Part shown: in pieces, positions 1-4,713 of the stretch | Layout: each line of letters opens with the position of its first letter | Numbering within the stretch: position 1 is the first letter of the stretch | Assembly: GCA_023437285.1 (NCBI GenBank) | Contig: JAEZGP010000373.1 | Span: 1-5,084 of the forward strand | Length of the DNA stretch: 5,084 bases | Source: Actinomycetes bacterium | GTDB taxonomy: Bacteria; Actinomycetota; Actinomycetes; Mycobacteriales; Micromonosporaceae | Reading direction: 5' to 3' | Notes under the pieces: generated by a model | What the model was told of the DNA's origin: nothing | Databases searched by the model: none | The model's input: the letters and a program-made list of their open reading frames with translations, nothing else | Made by a program: the position numbers and the translations under genes

Positions 1-29
1 CCAATCCCCCCCAGCGGGCGGCCCGGGGG

Positions 30-50
30 GGCGGGCTACTCCCGCTTTCT
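30..50 (+). terminator. Possible short intrinsic terminator of a gene left of the window
   Basis: GCGGG (31-35) pairs with CCCGC (41-45) around a CTACT loop, with an optional G-U pair added by 30 and 46. A T-rich stretch, TTTCT, follows at 46-50. The five-pair all-GC stem plus short T tract fits a weak rho-independent terminator for a plus-strand gene ending before the window. A competing C7/G7 pairing (6-12 with 25-31) overlaps it by one base. In GC-rich DNA such a stem can arise by chance. Confidence 0.3.
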
Positions 51-332
51 CATGCGCCGGGTTCAGTCAGGGTTCAACGCGAAGCCGCCCGCCGCTCACC
101 ACGCCCGCCTCGCACCACGCGGGCCGCCGAACCGGCTCGACTCCCTCATCGTGCTCAACGGGCATGACCACAGTGGTGGCGTCCGAGGAGGTATGACCGC
201 TCGGTCGTCATTTGGTGGGGGCCGGACGAGTTGGGTGCGCAGTCCTTCAGCCGCACGCGGGAACCGTGGCGGCACAGAGCAGGCAGTCCAGCTACAGCAA
301 CAAGTGACCTGGCCCTGGACGCCAACGCTACC

Positions 333-389
333 CGATCTTGGGACAAAACCGTTGTCGGAGCATCGTTTTCGTCCCAAGATCGACAACGG
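333..389. repeat. Interlocked inverted repeats 3' of the AI-2E family gene
   Basis: The 12-base arm CGATCTTGGGAC (333-344) is perfectly complementary to GTCCCAAGATCG (371-382). The stem continues inward with AAAAC (345-349) against GTTTT (365-369), leaving C370 as a single bulge. A second perfect 9-base pair of arms, CCGTTGTCG (349-357) and CGACAACGG (381-389), starts inside the loop of the first and ends beyond its right arm. The two therefore compete or could coexist as an H-type pseudoknot. The element begins about 30 bases past the stop of the minus-strand AI-2E gene, where a terminator would sit. No T run follows in either direction. It may be a terminator, a structured 3' end, or a copy of a dispersed palindromic repeat. 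Confidence 0.6.
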
Positions 390-418
390 TGACGGCTCAG
401 CGGACGCCCCGGCGGCGG

Positions 419-1543
419 TTACGCCGACGTGGCGGATGCCGGATCGGGGGCCGTCGGGGTGGGGGGCGTGGCCTCCTCTTCCGCCTCGTCGCGGGCACGG
501 AGGCGGTCGCCGACGATGACGCGCAGAGCGGCGGCCAGCGGGATGGCGATCAGCGCGCCGATCAGGCCGAGGACGGTCGCGCCGACCAGGGCGACGAAGA
601 GGACCGCGAGCGAGGAGATCTCGACGGTGTCGCGCAGGACGCGCGGCGCGATGAGGTAGTTCTCCAGCGTCTGGTAGAGCGCGAAGAAGACCGCGACCAG
701 GAGGGGCGTCGTCCAGGTTTCCGAGCCCGCCAGCGACACGATGACGCAGACCGCCGCGCCGATGGTCGCCCCGATCAGCGGGATCATGTCGAGTACGGCC
801 ACGAGTAGCGCGAGGGGCAGGGCGAACGGCACGCGCAGCGCGAGCAGCGCCACGAAGGTGACCACGCCCGCGATCGCCGAGATCACCAGATTGCCGATCA
901 TGTACGAGCCGACCTTGTCGATGACCAGGTTGGTCACGTCGAACACGGCCGGGCGGTGCCGCTTGGGGAACAGCCGCGCCAGGCCGCGCCTCAGCCGGGG
1001 CAGGTCGAGCATCAGGTAGATCGTCAGGACCACCACGAGCAGGACGGACACGACCGCGCCGAGGACCTCGCGGGTGACCGTGATCGCCTGGGTGCCTACC
1101 TTGCCGGGCATGTCGCGCACCCACGCGTCGACGGCGGGTTGCAGGCCCAGTCGGCTCTCCAACTCCGCCAGTCCGGGCGAGCGTTCGCGCAATCCTTGCA
1201 GGTACCCGGGGAAGTCGGCGGTGAGTTCGCGCGCCTGCTGCAGCAGCGCGGGGGCGAATAGCCAGACGAGCGCCGTCAGGGCGGCGAACGTGGTCAAGGC
1301 GATGATCGCCACCGCGTGGGAGCGCTTGACCCGACGGGCAATCATCCAGCGCACCACGGGGTCGAGGCCGACGGCGAGGAACACCGCGACGACGACCTGG
1401 ACGAGCAGGGCACGGGCGGCGTAGACGAGTACCGCCGCGACGGCGACGGCGAGCACGGCGAGCGCGCCGGTGGCGCACCAGACGAAAATCTTCGCTGGGC
1501 CGATGGGTTCGGCCGGTTCTTCCTCTGAGACGACCTCGGTCAC
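419..1543 (-). CDS. AI-2E family (PerM-like) transporter, polytopic membrane protein
   Basis: About 374 residues from the chosen GTG, a usual length for this family. Numbering here starts at a TTG 11 codons further upstream. Paired hydrophobic helices lie at about 36-70 and another near 87-110. A soluble stretch (about 115-165) contains the LTADFPGYLQGL region, followed by further helices at about 170-190, 225-280, 290-305 and 320-355. Family hallmarks are DMIPLIGATIG (263-273), YQTLENYLIAPRV (301-313) and LGLIGALIAIPLAAALRVIV (336-355). The C-terminal tail is acidic and Pro/Thr/Ala-rich. The family includes E. coli TqsA, proposed to export autoinducer-2, and PerM. Members in actinobacteria mostly have unknown substrates, so quorum-signal export should not be assumed. 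The start is uncertain: neither the GTG (1543) nor the TTG (1576) has a strong Shine-Dalgarno sequence. The gene is transcribed divergently from the secreted beta-helix protein. Confidence 0.9.
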   Translation of the reverse strand: MTEVVSEEEPAEPIGPAKIFVWCATGALAVLAVAVAAVLVYAARALLVQVVVAVFLAVGLDPVVRWMIARRVKRSHAVAIIALTTFAALTALVWLFAPALLQQARELTADFPGYLQGLRERSPGLAELESRLGLQPAVDAWVRDMPGKVGTQAITVTREVLGAVVSVLLVVVLTIYLMLDLPRLRRGLARLFPKRHRPAVFDVTNLVIDKVGSYMIGNLVISAIAGVVTFVALLALRVPFALPLALLVAVLDMIPLIGATIGAAVCVIVSLAGSETWTTPLLVAVFFALYQTLENYLIAPRVLRDTVEISSLAVLFVALVGATVLGLIGALIAIPLAAALRVIVGDRLRARDEAEEEATPPTPTAPDPASATSA

Positions 1544-1586
1544 GCCTGGTACGTACCCCGTGTGCGCGCACGGCAAGCCGGAAGGT

Positions 1587-1615
1587 TTGACGACATCGCA
1601 CAGCTTCTATACGTT
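1587..1615 (+). promoter_or_regulatory. Candidate sigma-70-type promoter for the secreted beta-helix gene
   Basis: TTGACG (1587-1592) is a near-consensus -35 element. TACGTT (1610-1615) matches the TAnnnT pattern of actinobacterial -10 boxes, and the spacer is 17 bases. This predicts transcription starting near 1622 and an untranslated leader of about 88 bases before the ATG at 1710. The surrounding region is less GC-rich than its neighbours, as expected for a promoter. On the opposite strand TATAGA (1611-1606) could be a -10 for the AI-2E gene, but I see no good -35 for it. An imperfect 16-base palindrome GTTGcgACGTaaCAAC (1613-1628; arms GTTG/CAAC and a central ACGT) overlaps the -10 and the predicted start and could be a regulator site. 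Confidence 0.4.
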
Positions 1616-1631
1616 GCGACGTAACAACATA

Positions 1632-1645
1632 GGAAAGGCCTTTCC
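1632..1645. promoter_or_regulatory. Perfect 14-bp palindrome, candidate operator
   Basis: GGAAAGGCCTTTCC is identical to its own reverse complement over 14 bases. It lies about 10-24 bases downstream of the predicted transcription start of the secreted beta-helix gene, a position where a bound repressor would block elongation or open-complex escape. Short palindromic operators of this size upstream of secreted carbohydrate-active enzymes are typical for LacI-, ROK- or GntR-type sugar regulators in actinomycetes. Which regulator binds here is not visible, since no regulator gene lies in the window. Confidence 0.45.
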
Positions 1646-1709
1646 GGTGGATACGGGCTCCCGACGGCTGGGCCGTTTCCGTCCCGTCGCCACCAGGGGA
1701 GGAAGACCC

Positions 1710-3350
1710 ATGTCACCACCCGTCCGTACCCGCCGCCGCCCCTGGCGGTTCGCCGCGATCGTGGGCGCCACGCTCAGCGTCGTCGCGGGGGTCGCGGCCG
1801 TCGGCCTCACCCAGGCCAACGCCGCCACCGTCAACACCGGCGCCTGGTACGTGTTCGTCAACCGGCACTCCGGCAAGGCAATGGACCTGTGGGAGTGGTC
1901 CACCGCCGACGGCGGGCAGGTCCGCCAGTTCACCCGTACCGACGCCAACAACCAGCAGTGGCAGTTCGTCGACGTCGGCAACGGCTACTACCAGCTGCGC
2001 AACCGGCACAGTGGCAAGGTCATGACCATGCCGAACGCCACCGACGGGACACCGCTCATCCAGACGGCCGCGAGCAGCGATACCAAGCAGCACTTCACGC
2101 TGCGCGACTCGGCCGGCGGGTACGTGCGCTTCCTCAACCGGCACTCCGGCAAGGCCCTGGACCTGTGGCAGTGGTCGACCGCCGACGGCGGCGTCATCGC
2201 CCAGTACGCCGACGTGGACGGCGCCAACCAGCAGTGGCAGATGATCCAGGTCGGTACGGGCGGCGGCACCACGCCGACCACCGGCTCCGGCGGCGGCACG
2301 GGCTGCGGCAGCGGCTCGTTCAACGCCGAGGTCACGGTCAACGGCGGCACCTGGACGGCCCGCAACGGCGCCACGACCGTCTACACGGGTACGAGCATGC
2401 TCTCGGCGATGCAGGCCGCGGTGAACAGCCTGTCGTCGGGACGGACGAGCAAGCAGCGCGTCGTCGTGCGCGGCTCCGGCTCGGTCGCCGCGAACACCCG
2501 CCTGTCGCTTCCGTCGTACACGATTCTGGATGTTTGCGGCACGATCAATGTGACGGGTTCGGGCTCGGGTGACATGGCCCCGGTGTACTCGCGGGGCACG
2601 CGCGACGTCGAGATCCAGAACCTCAGCGTGACCGGCACGCCGGTGTACGGGATCTTCCTGCGCAGCGTCGACAACGTGATCCTCGGCAAGATCGACATGC
2701 GCCTGTCCTCCGGCCTGGCGGTACGCATCGACAACTACGGCAACACGTCCGTGATGGCCCGCAACTACCGAATCGACAACGTGTACGTCTCGGGGGCCAG
2801 CTCGCACGCGCTGGAGACCTACGGCGTCGACGGCATCCAGATCGGCACCGTGACGGCGCGCAACGTCGGCGAGTCGGGCCTGCTGCTCAACCAGACCATC
2901 AACGCGACCGTCGGTACGGTCGACGCGGATAACGCCGGTACGGGCACCGGGTACGCGGCGTTCCGCATCGCCAACCGGGCCGGGCGGATCGGGTCGTCGT
3001 ACCCGGTGAACATCCGCGTCGGCCTGGTCAAGGCGCGCGGCGGCGGCCGGGGCATCTTCTGCGTCTCGGAGAGCGGCGGCGCGGTGATCGACCGGATCGA
3101 CATCGCCAACACCGGCAACAACGCGATCCTGCTGGAGAACTGCTACGGCACGACGATCGCCGGCCAGTCGGGCACGGTCAACGGGGGCGGCGAGATCCGC
3201 ATCGCGTCGCGCACCGAGTTTCCGGCGTCGGCGAACAACACGATCCAGAACCTGACGGTGTCCAACACCAACATCCGCCTCAGCCCGTGCGGCACCAACA
3301 ACGTCATCCGCAACGTGACCAGGACGAACTCGACCCTCACCTGGTGCTAG
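1710..3350 (+). CDS. Secreted ricin-type lectin (CBM13-like) / parallel beta-helix protein
   Basis: 546 residues. The ATG at 1710 follows GGAGG (1698-1702) at 7 bases, which decides the start. Residues 1-38 form a signal peptide: a basic N-terminus with several Arg, a hydrophobic core at 14-34, and likely cleavage after ANA (36-38). The Arg-rich start is only weakly Tat-like. Residues about 44-182 are a ricin-type beta-trefoil (RicinB_lectin_2-like). Its three NRHSGK subdomains begin at 51, 98 and 143; NQQW (81-84, 173-176) is the QxW signature, and the middle subdomain has the degenerate TKQHF. A Gly/Thr linker (183-203) leads to a domain of about 340 residues with coils of roughly 20-25 residues (e.g. 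DVEIQNLSVTG, DGIQIGTVTARN, VIDRIDIANTG, NTIQNLTVSN), typical of pectate-lyase-like right-handed beta-helices. Six Cys in the mature protein, including the last residue, suit an extracellular disulfide-bonded fold. It is probably a polysaccharide lyase or glycoside hydrolase, but I cannot assign catalytic residues or a substrate. Confidence 0.88.
   Translation: MSPPVRTRRRPWRFAAIVGATLSVVAGVAAVGLTQANAATVNTGAWYVFVNRHSGKAMDLWEWSTADGGQVRQFTRTDANNQQWQFVDVGNGYYQLRNRHSGKVMTMPNATDGTPLIQTAASSDTKQHFTLRDSAGGYVRFLNRHSGKALDLWQWSTADGGVIAQYADVDGANQQWQMIQVGTGGGTTPTTGSGGGTGCGSGSFNAEVTVNGGTWTARNGATTVYTGTSMLSAMQAAVNSLSSGRTSKQRVVVRGSGSVAANTRLSLPSYTILDVCGTINVTGSGSGDMAPVYSRGTRDVEIQNLSVTGTPVYGIFLRSVDNVILGKIDMRLSSGLAVRIDNYGNTSVMARNYRIDNVYVSGASSHALETYGVDGIQIGTVTARNVGESGLLLNQTINATVGTVDADNAGTGTGYAAFRIANRAGRIGSSYPVNIRVGLVKARGGGRGIFCVSESGGAVIDRIDIANTGNNAILLENCYGTTIAGQSGTVNGGGEIRIASRTEFPASANNTIQNLTVSNTNIRLSPCGTNNVIRNVTRTNSTLTWC
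1860..2192 (+). repeat. Internal duplication within the ricin-type lectin domain
   Basis: Codons 51-69 (1860-1916) and 143-161 (2136-2192) match at 52 of 57 bases by hand comparison and encode NRHSGKAMDLWEWSTADGG and NRHSGKALDLWQWSTADGG. The middle copy starting at codon 98 (2001) keeps only NRHSGK at high similarity. Threefold repetition is normal for a beta-trefoil. The closeness of the first and third copies suggests gene conversion or selection for two equivalent sugar-binding sites, with the middle one probably altered or inactive. Confidence 0.8.
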
Positions 3351-3353
3351 GCG

Positions 3354-3383
3354 CCGGTGCGGGTCACCGTGGCCGCGGTGTTT
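3354..3383 (+). terminator. Weak hairpins after the beta-helix gene
   Basis: CACCG (3365-3369) can pair with CGGTG (3376-3380) around six bases and is followed by TTT. Alternatively the same CACCG can pair with the upstream CGGTG (3354-3358) around six bases. Only one of the two can form at a time. Stems are five pairs and the T tract is minimal, so this is a weak terminator candidate and readthrough into the next gene is possible. Confidence 0.25.
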
Positions 3384-3433
3384 CAGCAACGCGCGGCGCG
3401 GGCAATGCGGTCCTGGACGAGGAGGTAAGTGTC

Positions 3434-3745
3434 ATGCGTTTGTTGACGTTGGCGGCTGGCGTGGCGGTGGGCTACGTGCTCGGCACGCGCGCGGGCCGGG
3501 AGAAGTACGACAAGATCGTCGAGGGTGCCCGCAACCTCGCGGACCAGCCGCAGGTGGCGCAGGCCAAGAGCAAGTTCCAGGAACTGGTGGGCGCCGGCAC
3601 CGACGCGGCGTCGCGCAAGCTGGGCTCGGCGACGGACGCCGTGACCCACAAGCTGGACACCGTGGCGTCGGACTCCGACGTCACGACCGCGCCGCGCAAG
3701 CGGACCAAGCCGGCCGAGGGTACGACGGTCGTCACCACTCCGTGA
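3434..3745 (+). CDS. YtxH-like small membrane-anchored protein
   Basis: 103 residues. The ATG at 3434 is preceded by GGAGG (3421-3425) at 8 bases. Residues 3-17 form one N-terminal hydrophobic helix (LLTLAAGVAVGYVLG), directly followed by the conserved basic segment TRAGREKYDKI (18-28). The remainder (about 30-80) is an amphipathic, probably helical region rich in Ala, Lys, Gln and Asp. The tail is basic and Thr-rich (84-103). The helix plus GYVLGxRAGRE...Y motif is what I recall from actinobacterial YtxH domain proteins; the family has no established biochemical role and is often linked to stress or envelope functions. The gene begins 83 bases after the beta-helix gene on the same strand and ends just before a strong hairpin. 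I see no clear promoter of its own. Confidence 0.75.
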   Translation: MRLLTLAAGVAVGYVLGTRAGREKYDKIVEGARNLADQPQVAQAKSKFQELVGAGTDAASRKLGSATDAVTHKLDTVASDSDVTTAPRKRTKPAEGTTVVTTP

Positions 3746-3756
3746 CACCGGGACAT

Positions 3757-3813
3757 CAGTGGATCTTCGGGGACATCGGTCGCACCAGCGACACCGTCCC
3801 CGAAGATCCACTG
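3757..3813. terminator. Strong 18-bp-stem hairpin between the YtxH-like and flavin reductase genes
   Basis: CAGTGGATCTTCGGGGAC (3757-3774) is perfectly complementary to 3796-3813 over 18 bases. Inside, GTCGC (3779-3783) pairs with GCGAC (3788-3792) around ACCA, separated from the main stem by a small internal loop. The element starts 11 bases after the stop of the YtxH-like gene and ends 19 bases before the ATG of the flavin reductase gene. The base is followed by TTT, then a C. A terminator for the upstream gene is the simplest reading. An attenuator-like or RNA-stabilising role for the downstream gene is also possible. The direct repeat GGGACATC (3750-3757, 3770-3777) overlaps the left arm. 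Confidence 0.75.
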
Positions 3814-3832
3814 TTTCGTGAGGGACCCCACC

Positions 3833-4312
3833 ATGGAACTCGCGGTTTTTGACCGCTTCACCAGCGGCCTCGACTACCCGATGTTCGTGGTCACCGTGCC
3901 GGGCAGCGGATGTCTCGTGGGCTTCACCACGCAGTGCAGCATCGACCCGCCCCGGTTCCTGGTCTGCCTGTCGAAGGCCAACCACACCTACCGCGCGGCC
4001 AAGGACGCGCTGGCCATGGCCGTACACCGGTTGGGGCCGGATGATCACGACCTGGCCGCGCTGTTCGGCGCCGAGACCGGCGACGAGATCGACAAGTTCG
4101 CCCACTGCGACTGGCGGCCCGGCCCGCACGGCGTACCGCTGCTGGAGCGCTGCCCGGCCTGGCTCGTCGGCGAGATCGACCTTCGCGTCGACCTGGGCGA
4201 CCACGAGGGCCACCTGCTGCGTCCCATCGAGGTCAGCCCCGGGACCGCGGCCGCCCCGCTCATGTTCACCGCCGTGAACTACCTCGACGCCGGCCACGAC
4301 GCCCAAGGTTGA
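3833..4312 (+). CDS. Flavin reductase family protein (FMN-binding split barrel)
   Basis: 159 residues. The ATG at 3833 lies 7 bases after AGGGA (3821-3825). A GTG five codons upstream is less likely because it would precede that site. The sequence follows the flavin-reductase-like split barrel: MFVVTVPG (17-24), the flavin-binding region GFTTQCSIDPPRFLVCLSKANHTYR at 30-54, a middle segment DDHDLAALFG (70-79), GDEIDKF (83-89), GVPLLERCPAWLVGEI (100-115), and the family DH motif in LGDHEGHLL (121-129). Relatives use NAD(P)H to reduce FMN/FAD for a partner monooxygenase, or act as flavin- or F420-linked oxidoreductases. No monooxygenase partner is in the window, so the physiological role is open. 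It follows the YtxH-like gene by 87 bases, 57 of which are a hairpin, leaving little room for a separate promoter. Confidence 0.85.
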   Translation: MELAVFDRFTSGLDYPMFVVTVPGSGCLVGFTTQCSIDPPRFLVCLSKANHTYRAAKDALAMAVHRLGPDDHDLAALFGAETGDEIDKFAHCDWRPGPHGVPLLERCPAWLVGEIDLRVDLGDHEGHLLRPIEVSPGTAAAPLMFTAVNYLDAGHDAQG

Positions 4313-4313
4313 G

Positions 4314-4655
4314 CTAGAGCGGCGCGCCGCCGTAACCGACCTCGTTGCCGTCCGGGTCGATGTAGGTGACCTTCCGTACGCCGTTGTCGTACGTCTCCCG
4401 GCTCGCGGGCTCCAGGCCCCGCTCCGCGATGCCGGCCACCACCGAGTCGAGGTCGTCGACGAAGATGGTCTGCAGGGCGTGCCCGGCGTGCGCCGGTCGC
4501 ACCTCGATGTACAGGAACCGGTGCTCGCCCAGCTCCCAGACCGCCTCGATGTCGTTGGGGCGGAAGCCGGGCGGGCCGCCCAGCAGCTTCTCGTACCAGG
4601 TCAGCGCGGTGGCAAAGTCACTGACGGAGATTCCCGCGAACAGGTCGATGGTCAT
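4314..4655 (-). CDS. VOC family protein (glyoxalase/bleomycin-resistance fold)
   Basis: 113 residues from the ATG at 4655, giving MTIDLFAGISVSDF, a natural start of the first beta-alpha-beta-beta-beta module. Longer versions (ATG 4694, or a start at 4742) add Arg-rich residues that do not look like the domain. Module one spans about 3-53 (VSDFATALTWYEKLLG, then AVWELGEHRFLYIEV). Module two spans about 58-110, with IFVDDLDSVVAGIAERG and the classic YIDPDGNEVGYGG end. Typical VOC metal ligands are only partly present: Glu105 in DGNE and perhaps His59 and Glu51, but no His or Gln near the start of strand one. It may therefore be a non-glyoxalase binding or resistance protein. The stop lies 1 bp from the stop of the convergent flavin reductase gene. 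It may be co-transcribed with the upstream membrane protein gene (58-bp gap). The Shine-Dalgarno site is weak (GGGGCGG). Confidence 0.85.
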   Translation of the reverse strand: MTIDLFAGISVSDFATALTWYEKLLGGPPGFRPNDIEAVWELGEHRFLYIEVRPAHAGHALQTIFVDDLDSVVAGIAERGLEPASRETYDNGVRKVTYIDPDGNEVGYGGAPL

Positions 4656-4713
4656 GCCGCCCCATGCTAGATCGCGACGGCGGGCGAACTCCATTGTCCG
4701 CCCGCCTGTCCTC

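Larger units (their letters stand above)
1..418. other. Left-edge intergenic region without a convincing gene
   Basis: I see no gene I can defend in these 418 bases. A plus-strand open frame from 52 and a short minus-strand frame at 155-346 exist. Their products are low-complexity, rich in Arg, Gly and Pro, have no recognisable domain, and read through inverted repeats. An ATG at 193 follows a GAGGAGGT run almost directly, which is too close for a good ribosome binding site. The region holds a C7 run (6-12), a complementary G7 run (25-31), a terminator-like hairpin (30-50), an 11-bp palindrome ACCACAGTGGT (167-177), and the interlocked inverted repeats at 333-389. It probably lies between the end of a gene outside the window and the 3' end of the AI-2E family gene. 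Confidence 0.5.

Noticed and set aside
61..85. GTTCAA-like motif resembling a tRNA T-loop
   Set aside because: No matching T-stem, acceptor stem or anticodon arm could be built around it.
52..519. Plus-strand open frame of 155 residues at the left edge
   Set aside because: Low-complexity product, no good ribosome binding site, runs through the interlocked inverted repeats and into the antisense of the AI-2E gene.
419..1543. Quorum-sensing (AI-2 export) system suggested by the AI-2E family name
   Set aside because: The family name derives from one E. coli member. No luxS, lsr or other signalling gene is in the window.
96..1601. Long minus-strand open frame (about 500 residues) overlapping the AI-2E gene
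   Set aside because: The product is extremely Arg/Pro/Gly-rich without domains, as expected of an out-of-frame reading in GC-rich coding DNA. The overlapping frame gives a clean polytopic transporter.
1470..1709. N-terminal extension of the beta-helix protein by 80 residues
   Set aside because: It would overlap the AI-2E gene and bury the signal peptide internally. The ATG at 1710 has a good ribosome binding site directly before the signal peptide.
1713..3389. Minus-strand open frame of about 558 residues opposite the beta-helix gene
   Set aside because: The composition is Arg/Val/Asp/Ala-rich with no domain. It is an antisense shadow of a gene with a signal peptide, ribosome binding site and recognisable domains.
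3383..4306. Minus-strand open frame of about 307 residues spanning the YtxH-like and flavin reductase genes
   Set aside because: It reads through the strong intergenic hairpin and lacks any recognisable domain, while both plus-strand genes are well supported.
4319..4330. 12-bp perfect palindrome GCGGCGCGCCGC near the convergent gene ends
   Set aside because: It encodes the C-terminal Gly-Gly-Ala-Pro of the VOC protein, a common family ending in GC-rich codons, so coding constraint explains it.
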